Source of the DNA: Ornithomonoglobus_A sp045537455
Lineage (GTDB): Bacteria > Bacillota > Clostridia > UBA1381
Assembly (NCBI GenBank): GCA_045537455.1
Contig: JAZSPM010000030.1
Coordinates: 1-64,000, forward strand
Reading direction: 5' to 3'
DNA: 64,000 nt
The position numbers and the translations under genes were made by a program. Of this stretch, positions 41,288 through 50,220 are shown piece after piece. Every line of letters starts with the position of its first letter. Within the stretch, counting starts at the first letter, position 1. Under the pieces are notes generated by a model. That model had not been told where the DNA came from, searched no databases, and was given only the letters and a program-made list of their open reading frames with translations.

Positions 41288-42229
41288 TCATACTACACAC
41301 AAAGGTGCTTTGATATTATCTATTGTCTGAATTACTTTATCTGTTTTTAAATCAATGACTGATACATTATCTGAAAACTGATTTGTAATAATTAATATAT
41401 CTCCGAAAATATTAAAATCTCTTGGTTCTTTTCCGTTGCAGGGGATAAAACGATTGAGCTTCAATGAAGCACCGTCAATATCGAATACTGCAATGGAGTT
41501 ATGCCCTCTGTTTGAAACATAAAGCTTATCTTCAATGATTCGTATAGCAGCGGCAGTGCTTTCTCCTGTAAAATCATCAGGTAAGGCATTGACTGTATCA
41601 ATAAGAGTAAGATGACCGTTATTATATTCAAATACAGATACAGTAGATTTTAATTCGTTTGCACAATAAAGATATTTTTTGTCATCTGAGAAAACAAGGT
41701 GTCTTGCACCATGACCTGATGGTACACTTGCTTCACAAACATATTTCATATCCTTTGTATATGTATAGATTTTGTCGATTCCTAAGTCCGTAACAAGAAC
41801 ATATCCGTCGTGAGTGACACATACAAAATGTGTATGCGGCTCCGTCTGCCGTGTAGGATGAGGGCCTTTACCGCTATGGGTAACAACTGTATCAGGAAGT
41901 CTTACTGCATTCCCTGACAGATAATTTACACAGTAAATATCCTCATTTTCAACAACTAAATGGCAGGCAACGATTCCTTTGGTCGGAATAATATCGCTTG
42001 CATTTCCGAGTGAACCGTCGCTGTTTACAGGATAGCTGATAAGACCGCTTTCATTGCTGTTATTGAACGGTTCTCTTAGTAATGCGTAGATTTTATTGTT
42101 TGCTAAAGCGAGGTACATCGGTCTGTCAGCAGATGTCTTTTCTTTGAATGTAAGAGTACCGTTTTCTTCAAGAATGTATCTGTAAATTCCGCCTTGCTCA
42201 TCACATGAGGCTATATAAATATTTTTCAT
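41288..42229 (-). CDS. lactonase-type seven-bladed beta-propeller protein
   Basis: 313-residue cytoplasmic propeller of the 6-phosphogluconolactonase-like (lactonase, Pgl) family. Blade repeats such as YLYCANELKSTVSVFEY, LYVSNRGHNSIAVFDID and LIITNQFSDNVSVIDL are visible, as are the HTHFVCVT and GHGARHLVFS motifs typical of this group. It would open a sugar lactone made by one of the neighbouring dehydrogenases. It ends 4 bases from the convergent AraC gene C. Confidence 0.75.
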   Translation of the reverse strand: MKNIYIASCDEQGGIYRYILEENGTLTFKEKTSADRPMYLALANNKIYALLREPFNNSNESGLISYPVNSDGSLGNASDIIPTKGIVACHLVVENEDIYCVNYLSGNAVRLPDTVVTHSGKGPHPTRQTEPHTHFVCVTHDGYVLVTDLGIDKIYTYTKDMKYVCEASVPSGHGARHLVFSDDKKYLYCANELKSTVSVFEYNNGHLTLIDTVNALPDDFTGESTAAAIRIIEDKLYVSNRGHNSIAVFDIDGASLKLNRFIPCNGKEPRDFNIFGDILIITNQFSDNVSVIDLKTDKVIQTIDNIKAPLCVV

Positions 42230-42309
42230 AAATAAATTCCCCTTTATTTAATATAATTCAAATCATACTTTATTATATCATATAATTTCAAAAAGTGAAT
42301 CAGGAACTA

Positions 42310-43077
42310 TCAGTGATATTCCGATGGAGGTACCCCGACTGCCTTTTTAAACTCACGGCTAAAATAACTGTCATCCTTAAACCCTGAAAGCTCAGCAGCT
42401 TCGTGGATAGAATATAAACCGGAGGCAATAAGCTCCTTTGCTCTTGTTACTCTAAGATTATTTATATATTTTACAGGCGATACACCGAAGCATTGCATGA
42501 ATATCCTCCTGAAGTACGTTTCGCTCATTTCGCAAAGCTGTGTCAGATGCGAAAGGGTGATGTTATTTTCTGTATAATTACAGTGAATATAATCAAGTGC
42601 AGGCTTTATAAGCTCTGCTTTACTTTTCGAAATATATCCAAGCTCAAATTCCTTTTGCATATTATATATGATATTATATAATTCGGATTTACATTTCATT
42701 TCAAAACCGCGTGATTTTGTTCGCCATGTTTGCTCTGCTTGTTTAAAGTTGTCAAGAAAGGCTTGTATGTTTTTTGCACTGAATGTAAAAGGTTCAAAAT
42801 CAATGGTTTCATCAATGTCAAAATTAATTGCATAGCAATCACCGCTTTTAAGACCTTTGACGTTATAAGATGAACCCTTAGGCATATAAATTATATGGTT
42901 TTTGTAAACATTAATGTTTTTGCCATTTTCGAATTTATATATTTTTTCGCCTTCAAGATGTAATGCAAGACCGTGACTTGCACGGTTTTTATGTACAGGT
43001 GAGCCTTGACCTGTACCAACATAAGTTGCCAATACAATATTTTTTATATTAAAATTATAATTCATAAAATCATTCAT
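42310..43077 (-). CDS. AraC-family transcriptional regulator D
   Basis: 255 residues. N-terminal cupin sensor (KNHIIYMPKGSSYNVKGL), C-terminal double helix-turn-helix (ITLSHLTQLCEMSETYFRRI; LSGFKDDSYFSREFKKAVG) ending VGVPPSEYH. It lies between the lactonase gene (same strand, 80 bases downstream) and the divergent SDR operon at 43247, and may control both. Confidence 0.88.
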   Translation of the reverse strand: MNDFMNYNFNIKNIVLATYVGTGQGSPVHKNRASHGLALHLEGEKIYKFENGKNINVYKNHIIYMPKGSSYNVKGLKSGDCYAINFDIDETIDFEPFTFSAKNIQAFLDNFKQAEQTWRTKSRGFEMKCKSELYNIIYNMQKEFELGYISKSKAELIKPALDYIHCNYTENNITLSHLTQLCEMSETYFRRIFMQCFGVSPVKYINNLRVTRAKELIASGLYSIHEAAELSGFKDDSYFSREFKKAVGVPPSEYH

Positions 43078-43118
43078 GGTAAAATCTCCTTAATTACATT
43101 TATTATATACTTTTATGA

Positions 43119-43162
43119 TAGAATAGTCAAGACCGGTTTTTAAAATTGTACAGTAGAATAGT
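43119..43162. promoter_or_regulatory. direct repeat upstream of the SDR operon
   Basis: TAGAATAGT at 43119-43127 and 43154-43162 in the divergent control region of regulator D and the SDR operon; candidate AraC half-sites. A TATAAT near 43210 may be the operon -10 box. Confidence 0.4.
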
Positions 43163-43246
43163 TCTGTTTTTTAGTATTATAGTGTCTTTTTTTAAAATGG
43201 CTGATATGTTATAATAAAGCTATCAAAAGAAAAGGAGGAAAATTCA

Positions 43247-44008
43247 ATGGATTTCCAGAATAAAACAGCTATATCTACAGGTGCGGCTTCGGGAATGGGA
43301 CTCCTGTTTGCACAAAACATTGCGGAGCTTGGCGGTAATGTTGTTATGTGTGATGTGAACGAAGAAGTGCTTAAAGAAAAGGTTGATGAAATTAATGCAA
43401 AAGGTAAGGGCAGAGCAATAGGCGTAGTTTGCGATGTACGTGATTATGAGCAGGTATGCCATGCAAGAGACTGTGCTGTTGAAACCTTCGGTAGCATTGA
43501 TATCATGGCAAATTTCGCCGGCGGAACAGCGGTAAGGATGAGAAAGGTTGACAGAAGTCTTTATCCTGAATTTCCTGATGTTCCGATTGATGTATATGAT
43601 TGGGGTGTTGATGTTAATTTAAAAGGGCCATTCTATTTTGCTCATGCGGTTTTAAAGCAGATGAGAGAACAAAAAAGTGGACTTATAATAAATATAGGTT
43701 CAATAACAGGTATGGATGGCGACGGTTATGGAATGGATTATCCGACTTCAAAAGCAGGATTGATGTTTGGATTGACAAAATCAATAGCACAGTTTGGAGC
43801 TAAATATAATATAAGATGCGTATGCATATCGCCGGGACCTGTTCTTACAAGGGAAGCAATGGCAAACATGAAAACCTTGCTCGGACGTGCAGCAGAGCCA
43901 CAGGAGATTATAGACCTTTGTTTGTTTGTGGCATCGGATAAGGGACAGTTTATTAATGGCGAAAATATAATGATAGACGGTGGCAGAAACGCAATGAGGA
44001 GAGGATAA
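43247..44008 (+). CDS. short-chain dehydrogenase/reductase 1
   Basis: 253-residue NAD(P)-dependent oxidoreductase. The nucleotide motif is TGAASGMG (residues 11-18), the catalytic Ser is in NIGSITG and the Tyr-Lys pair is in DYPTSKAG near residue 168. The end NGENIMIDGGRN is typical. RBS GGAGG before the ATG. It is the first gene of a plus-strand catabolic operon with a dehydroquinase-like protein and two hydrolases. Substrate unknown. Confidence 0.9.
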   Translation: MDFQNKTAISTGAASGMGLLFAQNIAELGGNVVMCDVNEEVLKEKVDEINAKGKGRAIGVVCDVRDYEQVCHARDCAVETFGSIDIMANFAGGTAVRMRKVDRSLYPEFPDVPIDVYDWGVDVNLKGPFYFAHAVLKQMREQKSGLIINIGSITGMDGDGYGMDYPTSKAGLMFGLTKSIAQFGAKYNIRCVCISPGPVLTREAMANMKTLLGRAAEPQEIIDLCLFVASDKGQFINGENIMIDGGRNAMRRG

Positions 44009-44096
44009 AATTGCCCATCTCACTACTAAAATGCCGAGGCGGTACAAGCGTACAGCATCCCGTCCTTTTAGCAGCAATCTGAACAATTTTATCTCA
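44005..44096 (+). other. structured intergenic element
   Basis: GATAAAATTG (44005-44014) pairs perfectly with CAATTTTATC (44087-44096). Within it CTAAAA pairs with TTTTAG, GGCGG with CCGTC (one G-T pair), and GTAC-AAGC-GTAC forms a tip. The nested stems fill the whole gap between two genes of one operon. It is not a terminator (no T-run) and not a tRNA. It could be a small repeat (MITE or REP-like) or a processing/regulatory RNA structure. Confidence 0.5.
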
Positions 44097-44119
44097 CGAT
44101 TATGAAGGGTGGAATTAAA

Positions 44120-44869
44120 ATGAAAAAAACATTTTTAGAATACGATAAAGCAACGCTTACCGTAATGGTACAAGCGGATAATCCTGACAGAATAAAAGAG
44201 CTTATAGACAAATCACTTCCTGATGGTGCAGAAGCATTTGGAATGCAGTTTGAGAAGTTAGAGCCTCAATTCAGAAATAAAGAAACATATAAAGAGCTTT
44301 TTTATTATACCGATAAACCTGTATATGTAACAAACTATAGACTAGGAAAGAATGAAGGTAAAAGTGATGAGGTTCTTGCAAATGAGCTTTTGGAGCTTGC
44401 AGACTGTGGGGCAACACTTTGTGATGTAATAGGTGATTTATTTGATAAACAGCCTGATGAGGTTGCGGTGTCAGATGAAGCTATAGAAAAACAAATGAAG
44501 CTCATTGATGATTTGCATAAAAAAGGTGCAGAGGTATTAATATCCACGCATATTTTGAAATATACATCTGCCGAAAGAGTGCTTGAAATTGCATTGGAGC
44601 ATCAAAGACGAGGTGCGGATATTTCCAAAATCGTAACAGGTGCGGATACAATGGAGCAGCAGCTGGAGAATTTAAAGATTGTAAATCTCTTAAAAGAGAA
44701 TATGAAAATTCCGTTTTTATTCCTTGCAGGCGGTGAATGTCATATCTTAAGAAGAATAGGTGGAGAATTAGGATGCTGTATGTATCTTTGCGTCCATGAG
44801 TATGATGAGTATGCAACGTCGACACAGCCGCTTTTAAAAAATATAAAGGCTATAAGGGATAATATGTGA
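44120..44869 (+). CDS. type I 3-dehydroquinate dehydratase homologue
   Basis: 249-residue TIM-barrel protein of the type I dehydroquinase (AroD) family. It opens KTFLEYDKATLTVMVQ, and the Schiff-base lysine is in ADISKIVTGADTMEQ near residue 172, with a His in VLISTHILK and the terminal barrel motif FLFLAGGECHILRR. No other shikimate gene is nearby. It sits with SDRs and hydrolases in a likely catabolic operon, so it may dehydrate a related ring or sugar acid rather than serve aromatic synthesis. The ATG at 44120 follows GGGTGG. Confidence 0.75.
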   Translation: MKKTFLEYDKATLTVMVQADNPDRIKELIDKSLPDGAEAFGMQFEKLEPQFRNKETYKELFYYTDKPVYVTNYRLGKNEGKSDEVLANELLELADCGATLCDVIGDLFDKQPDEVAVSDEAIEKQMKLIDDLHKKGAEVLISTHILKYTSAERVLEIALEHQRRGADISKIVTGADTMEQQLENLKIVNLLKENMKIPFLFLAGGECHILRRIGGELGCCMYLCVHEYDEYATSTQPLLKNIKAIRDNM

Positions 44870-44880
44870 GGGATAAATCT

Positions 44881-45927
44881 ATGAATTTAGAAAGTACAAA
44901 ATTATTATTGGAACAAAAATATAAAAATAATGAATTCAGCTCATATGCGGTGTTAGTATATAAAAACGGTGAAAAAGAAATTATTATGTCATCTGACGTT
45001 GATGAATATACATATTTTGATGTTGCAAGTACGGGCAAGGTGCTGGTTACGTCAACTTTGGTTTTACAGGCGATTGACAGAGGAATGTTAAAGCTTGAAA
45101 ATACATTGCAGGAGTTTTTTACAGATGCACCTGAGGAAAAGAAGAATATAACAATAAAACAACTTCTTACACATACATCGGGAATTGTCCGCCATCAGCT
45201 TACCGAACAAGCGGCTAAGAATGGCAGGGAGTGTATTGCAGAGGAAATATTAGCATATCCATTGGCTTATGAGCCGGGCGAAAATTATATTTACTCATGT
45301 GACGGATATATTTTATTAGGATTTATACTTGAAAAAATCTATGGTAAAACTCTTGAGGAAATATATAACAATAATATAGCAGAGCCTTTGGGATTAAAAA
45401 GAACAAGTTTTGAAATTGACATGGACGAGCCAAATGCTGCAATTTGCTATCGTTGGCAGAGAACTTCAGAATCAAAGCATCGTTTTGATGATGAAAATAT
45501 AATGGTACTTGGAAAAGCTTCAGGGAGCGGTGGACAGCAATCATGTCTTCATGATATAGAAAAATTTATTGATGCCATTATCAGTAAAGATGAAAAGCTT
45601 TATTCAAAGGGGATATTTGAGCTTGCTGAGAAAAATTATACTCCTGATTATAGTCAGGGGAGAGGTTTGGGGTATCTGGTTGTTGATGAAAAATATCCAC
45701 AGACCGGAAAGCTGTTCCCGATAGGTAGCTTCGGTCATTGCGGGCATTGCGGGCAGAGTTTCTTTATGAATCGTGAGCAGGATATGTATGTTATTATTCT
45801 TACAAATGCTACACGTCATGCAAATATGAAGAATAATTTTAACGGATATGATTATGGTGAAATAATGAGTCTGCGTGAAGATATTCATAATGCTATATTC
45901 AGTGATTTACTTGAAAATGAGGGATAA
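44881..45927 (+). CDS. beta-lactamase-fold serine hydrolase
   Basis: 348 residues of the class C beta-lactamase / esterase family, without signal peptide, so cytoplasmic and unlikely to be a resistance enzyme. The nucleophile motif S-x-x-K is in VASTGKV near residue 51, the Tyr motif is YSCDGY near 143, and the third box is replaced by HCGHCGQS near 290. LLTHTSGI is the usual conserved helix end. The ATG at 44881 has GAGGG 8 bases upstream. An esterase or amidase step in the same pathway is likely. Confidence 0.8.
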   Translation: MNLESTKLLLEQKYKNNEFSSYAVLVYKNGEKEIIMSSDVDEYTYFDVASTGKVLVTSTLVLQAIDRGMLKLENTLQEFFTDAPEEKKNITIKQLLTHTSGIVRHQLTEQAAKNGRECIAEEILAYPLAYEPGENYIYSCDGYILLGFILEKIYGKTLEEIYNNNIAEPLGLKRTSFEIDMDEPNAAICYRWQRTSESKHRFDDENIMVLGKASGSGGQQSCLHDIEKFIDAIISKDEKLYSKGIFELAEKNYTPDYSQGRGLGYLVVDEKYPQTGKLFPIGSFGHCGHCGQSFFMNREQDMYVIILTNATRHANMKNNFNGYDYGEIMSLREDIHNAIFSDLLENEG

Positions 45928-45928
45928 A

Positions 45929-46549
45929 ATGCAGATAATACCTGTAGAGTACGGAAAATCTGTTTTGCCTGAAAGCATGATTTTTATAAATGGGGATGAA
46001 AACAAATTCCGTGAAATTGTTTTTAAGGTTTACCTTATTAAAACAAGTCAAAAGCTTATCTTGGTTGATGCTGGCTGTGAAACTATGCCGGGATTTGTAA
46101 TGAGGGATTTTATAGGAACAGTGCAGGCACTTAAAAATATAGATATTACGCCCGATGAAATAACCGATGTTTTAATAACCCATTCACATCATGACCATAT
46201 TGAATGTGTTAAGTATTTTAAAAATGCTGTTATACACATTCAAAGTGATGAATACGAAAACGGAAAAAGATATATCCCTGACGATTTTAATGTAAATGTT
46301 TTTGAGAATGAATTTTTGGTTTGTGAAAATGTGAAAATCGTAAAAATCGGCGGTCATTCAAAAGGCTCGTGTATTGTTGAGATAAAGAATGATGATAAAA
46401 CTTATATAATATCAGGTGATGAATGTTATTTACGAGAATGTTTAACTGAAAAAATCCCGACGGGCAGCTCGTTTAATCAAAATGTAAGCAGAGAATTTGT
46501 TGAAAAATACAGTGACAGTAAATATACTGTTTTACTGTGTCATGAATAA
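45929..46549 (+). CDS. metallo-beta-lactamase-fold hydrolase
   Basis: 206-residue MBL-fold enzyme. The zinc motif HSHHDHIE lies near residues 88-95, with later ligands in GGHSKGSC, SGDECY and the C-terminal LLCHE. The length fits lactonases and thioesterases of the fold. The start at 45929 is supported by GAGGG and lies 1 base after the previous stop; upstream Met codons fall inside the hydrolase gene. A lactonase in the sugar-acid pathway is a reasonable guess. Confidence 0.8.
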   Translation: MQIIPVEYGKSVLPESMIFINGDENKFREIVFKVYLIKTSQKLILVDAGCETMPGFVMRDFIGTVQALKNIDITPDEITDVLITHSHHDHIECVKYFKNAVIHIQSDEYENGKRYIPDDFNVNVFENEFLVCENVKIVKIGGHSKGSCIVEIKNDDKTYIISGDECYLRECLTEKIPTGSSFNQNVSREFVEKYSDSKYTVLLCHE

Positions 46550-46567
46550 TTAAAAAGGAGAAAAGAT

Positions 46568-47305
46568 ATGGATTTTACAAACAAAACAGCACTGATAACC
46601 GGTGCAAGTGTAGGAATAGGCAGAGCGGTTGCTTTGAAGTTGGCACAAAACGGTGCAAAGGTTGTACTTTTTGATGTAAACTTTGAAAAGCTTGAAGCCG
46701 TAAAAAAAGAAATTGAAGAATATACAAAAGATGTTTTGATTTACAACTGTGATGTAAGCAATGAAGAGAAGGTATACGAAATCGTAAAAGAAGCCGAGAG
46801 TATATTTGGCGGAATAGACATTCTTGTAAATAATGCGGCATTATGGAGATGCTGGGACAGCTTTGTTAATACATCTACAGATGACTGGCGTAAGTTTATT
46901 GATATAAATGTTATGGGAGTTGTTTATTTGACGAAGGCAGTTCTTCCGAGCATGCTTGAGAAAAAATATGGAAGAATAATAAATGTTTCTTCTGTGGCAG
47001 GTGTATACGGTAATGCTAATATGGTACATTATTCTGCTACAAAAGGTGCGGTTATTTCTATGACAAAAGCACTTGCAAAAGAAGTGGCAGACAAGGGAAT
47101 CACTGTAAACAGTGTTTCACCCGGCAGTGTAAGTGATTCAGCAAATCCTGATATAAATTCATTTCAGCCAAGTGAGCTTGCTTTTATGGGAAGAACAGGA
47201 ACTAATGCGGAAAATGCAAATCTTATCTGTTTTCTTGCAAGTGATGAAGCAAGCTATATTTCGGGTCAGAATATTCAGATAGACGGTTGCAGAAAAAAAC
47301 AGTAA
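46568..47305 (+). CDS. short-chain dehydrogenase/reductase 2
   Basis: 245-residue SDR. TGASVGIG (residues 11-18), NNAALWRC, catalytic Ser in NVSSVAG and YSATKGAV near residue 156. The end YISGQNIQIDGC is usual. Last gene of the 43247 operon; it nearly abuts the convergent AraC gene E (2 bases), with no terminator between. Confidence 0.9.
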   Translation: MDFTNKTALITGASVGIGRAVALKLAQNGAKVVLFDVNFEKLEAVKKEIEEYTKDVLIYNCDVSNEEKVYEIVKEAESIFGGIDILVNNAALWRCWDSFVNTSTDDWRKFIDINVMGVVYLTKAVLPSMLEKKYGRIINVSSVAGVYGNANMVHYSATKGAVISMTKALAKEVADKGITVNSVSPGSVSDSANPDINSFQPSELAFMGRTGTNAENANLICFLASDEASYISGQNIQIDGCRKKQ

Positions 47306-47307
47306 TA

Positions 47308-48054
47308 CTATTTTTTTCGTAACTTCTTCGGAGTTTTACCGGTCAGATTAACAAATACGGTTCTGAAATAATTTGATGAAGAAAAACCTATTTGTGAGCT
47401 TATTTCTTCAATAGAAAGTGTAGTATGTGAAAGTAAGTCAAGTGCGTGCTGAATCATAATATTATGCTTGTACGCAATAGGTGTAACGCCCGTTGATTTT
47501 TTAAACAGCTTAAAAAATCCTGATTCACTGCAATGGCAAAGCTCGGCAAGTGTACTTATGGAAATATTCTGATTATAGTTATTTTCTATGTACTCAACAG
47601 CAGGCTCTATTGTTATATATGATAAAGGCTTCGGAATTGTTTTGAGCTTTTTATAAATATCATCAAGAAGTTGATAAAAATATGAAACAGACAGCAAATA
47701 TGAATTGTCAAACGTTTCATACATTTTATTGAATAAATCCGAAGGATAATTCTTTAATATCTGAAATTGATATTCGTAAAAGTCGTATTGGGATTTAAAA
47801 TTAAAATTAATTGAATACCATTCAATATCAGGCGAACCAAACCATACGGAGTGATATTTCGTCCCGTATGCAATATAAATTAAGTCACCCTCATAAGCGT
47901 ATAAAGTCTGACCTTTATAAAGAAATTTTGCATAGCCCTTTGTTACATAACCTATGCAAGGCTTGTAAAAATATACCTCAGGACCGGCAGAATGAATGTT
48001 CTGATAATTATGCTTTTTAAAAGAATAATCGGAAATAAGGGGTTTTTGGTACAT
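47308..48054 (-). CDS. AraC-family transcriptional regulator E
   Basis: 248 residues. N-terminal cupin sensor (YAYEGDLIYIAYGTKYHSVW, about 52-71) and C-terminal double helix-turn-helix (ISISTLAELCHCSESGFFKL; IGFSSSNYFRTVFVNLTG). Divergent from the MDR/Gfo/QOR operon at 48167, probably its regulator. Confidence 0.88.
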   Translation of the reverse strand: MYQKPLISDYSFKKHNYQNIHSAGPEVYFYKPCIGYVTKGYAKFLYKGQTLYAYEGDLIYIAYGTKYHSVWFGSPDIEWYSINFNFKSQYDFYEYQFQILKNYPSDLFNKMYETFDNSYLLSVSYFYQLLDDIYKKLKTIPKPLSYITIEPAVEYIENNYNQNISISTLAELCHCSESGFFKLFKKSTGVTPIAYKHNIMIQHALDLLSHTTLSIEEISSQIGFSSSNYFRTVFVNLTGKTPKKLRKK

Positions 48055-48166
48055 GACAATCTCCTTTTACAGAATAATGGTGTTTTTATGCAGTATATCA
48101 TATTGTTTTGTGTTTGTCAATGCAGTATAATTACTTTAGTTAAAAATATTTTCAGAGGTGATTATT

Positions 48167-49186
48167 ATGGATAAACAAATTGTATTTGTTGAAAAAAACA
48201 AGGCTGAATTGCTTAACGTTGAGAGTCAGACTCTTAATGCAAATCAAGTAAGAGTAAAAACGGTTTTCAGTACAATCAGCAACGGAACAGAAAGAGCAAA
48301 TCTTACGGGAAATCCTACAGTAGGTATCAATACAAAGCCTACTGATGAAGCTGTGTTTCCGAGATTTACAGGCTACAGTACATCCGGAATTGTTGTTGAA
48401 AAGGGCGAAGCTGTAAAAAGTCTTGAAATCGGTGACAGAGTCGCAATGTATTGGACTACACACAGAAGCTATAATGTGGTTAACGAAAAAAATGCTGTAA
48501 AGATTGAAAGTGACTGTGTATCGTTTGAAGAAGCGGCACTTGCTCATATAGCGACATTTCCGCTTGCAGCAATCAGAAAAACAAGACTTGAAATCGGAGA
48601 GTCAGCTATGGTCATGGGGCTTGGAATACTTGGTCTTTTTGCTGTTCAGCTTGCTCATGCAGCAGGTGCTGTTCCTGTAATAGCGGTTGACCCTGTTAAG
48701 GAAAGACGTGAAAAAGCATTGAAATTCGGAGCAGATTATGCATTTGATCCATTTGAGTCTGATTTTGCCCAAAAGGTAAAGGACGTAACAAACGGAGGCG
48801 TAAATGTTGCGATTGAGGTTACAGGTCAGGGGGTAGGACTTAACGAAACGCTTGACTGTATGGCACGCTTCGGCAGAGTGGCACTTCTTGGCTGTACAAG
48901 AGAAAGTGATTTTTCTGTTGATTATTATAGAAAGGTTCACGGACCTGGCATATCGCTTATAGGAGCACATACAATGGCAAGACCTAATGAAGAATCATAT
49001 CCGGGATATTTTACAACTGCTGATGATATAAAAGCTGTTTTGAAGCTTTGTGCAAACAAGCGTATAAATATTAAAGATATGATTGAGGAAACACATTCAC
49101 CTGAAGAGTGTACAAAAATCTATGACAGTCTTGCAAATAATAAAAATTTCCCTACTATAGTTCAGTTTGACTGGGAAAGACTTTGA
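48167..49186 (+). CDS. zinc-type medium-chain dehydrogenase/reductase
   Basis: 339-residue NAD(P)-dependent alcohol/polyol dehydrogenase of the MDR superfamily. GroES-like N-terminal half with ISNGTERANL and FTGYSTSGIVVEKG; Rossmann motif GLGILGLFAVQLAHA near residue 150; AIEVTGQG near 210. It resembles bacterial dehydrogenases paired with Gfo-type enzymes in sugar and inositol catabolism. The ATG at 48167 follows AGAGGTG. First gene of a three-gene operon; translation of the next gene follows within 15 bases. Confidence 0.82.
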   Translation: MDKQIVFVEKNKAELLNVESQTLNANQVRVKTVFSTISNGTERANLTGNPTVGINTKPTDEAVFPRFTGYSTSGIVVEKGEAVKSLEIGDRVAMYWTTHRSYNVVNEKNAVKIESDCVSFEEAALAHIATFPLAAIRKTRLEIGESAMVMGLGILGLFAVQLAHAAGAVPVIAVDPVKERREKALKFGADYAFDPFESDFAQKVKDVTNGGVNVAIEVTGQGVGLNETLDCMARFGRVALLGCTRESDFSVDYYRKVHGPGISLIGAHTMARPNEESYPGYFTTADDIKAVLKLCANKRINIKDMIEETHSPEECTKIYDSLANNKNFPTIVQFDWERL

Positions 49187-49200
49187 TGGAGGGAATAGTT

Positions 49201-50196
49201 ATGCATAAAATTAAAATAGCACAGATAGGTACAAGTGCAAACAGCCATGGTAATCACATTTTTAATTCTTTAAGAAAGAATAATGATGTTTTTGAAATTG
49301 TGGGTTATGTCATGCCTGAAAATGAAAGAGAAAAATTTCCGCATAGAATGTCTGATTTTGAAGGATATAGGGAAATGACTCTTGAAGAAATATTGAACGA
49401 TCCCGAAATTGAAGCTGTAACGGTTGAAACAGAGGAAATATATCTGACAAAATATGCACAAATGGCGTCAGAGCATAAAAAGCATATACATATGGAAAAG
49501 CCTGGCGGTGCTGTATTAGCTGATTTTGAAAAGCTTATAGAAACCGTAAAAAATAATAAAACGGTGTTCCATACAGGATATATGTACCGCTACAATCCTT
49601 ATGTTATAGAGCTTAAAGAACAGATAAAAAATGGTGAGCTTGGTGATATAATAAGCGTTGAAGCACAAATGAACTGTATACACCCTAAGGAAGTCAGACA
49701 ATGGCTTGAAAATTTCCCCGGCGGCATGATGTTCTTTTTAGGATGTCATCTTGTGGATTTAATATATTCAATTCAGGGTGTGCCGAAAAATATTATTCCG
49801 TTAAACAAATGTAGCGGTGTTGACGGTGTAACAAGCGAAGACTTCGGAATGGCAGTGTTTGAGTATGAAAACGGTGTTTCATTTGCAAAAACTTCCGCTG
49901 TTGAACTTGGCGGCTTTGAAAGACGTCAGCTTGTTGTAACCGGTACAAAGAAAACAGTTGAATTAAAACCACTTGAATGGTATGCAGATGGCGGTATGCT
50001 TACTACGGGAAGATATGCTCGTGAAAGCAGAGAATGGGGAGCTTTAACAGAGAAAGAAACAAGCAAACCCTTTGACCGCTATGATAGCATGATGTTAAGC
50101 TTTGCTAAGATGGTGTGTGGTGAAAAAGAAAATCCGTGGAGCTATGATTATGAACTGAAATTATATAAAGTGATTTTAGAAGCTTGTGGAGTATAA
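49201..50196 (+). CDS. Gfo/Idh/MocA-family oxidoreductase
   Basis: 331 residues. N-terminal Rossmann start IKIAQIGTSANSHG, the family EKP motif in HIHMEKPGGAVLADF near residue 98, and the later GGMMFFLGCHLVDLIYSIQG helix with its catalytic-type His near 178. The ATG at 49201 is supported by GGAGGG. It lies between the MDR and the quinone-oxidoreductase-like gene. Likely oxidises or reduces the same sugar derivative. Confidence 0.85.
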   Translation: MHKIKIAQIGTSANSHGNHIFNSLRKNNDVFEIVGYVMPENEREKFPHRMSDFEGYREMTLEEILNDPEIEAVTVETEEIYLTKYAQMASEHKKHIHMEKPGGAVLADFEKLIETVKNNKTVFHTGYMYRYNPYVIELKEQIKNGELGDIISVEAQMNCIHPKEVRQWLENFPGGMMFFLGCHLVDLIYSIQGVPKNIIPLNKCSGVDGVTSEDFGMAVFEYENGVSFAKTSAVELGGFERRQLVVTGTKKTVELKPLEWYADGGMLTTGRYARESREWGALTEKETSKPFDRYDSMMLSFAKMVCGEKENPWSYDYELKLYKVILEACGV

Positions 50197-50220
50197 AAAA
50201 TAAGAAAGGAAGAGTGAAAT

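Noticed and set aside
44005..44096. tRNA or terminator
   Set aside because: No cloverleaf with conserved T-loop sequence and no T-run after any stem.
44881..45927. Beta-lactam resistance gene
   Set aside because: Serine hydrolase of the beta-lactamase fold but without signal peptide, with a changed third motif and inside a catabolic operon.
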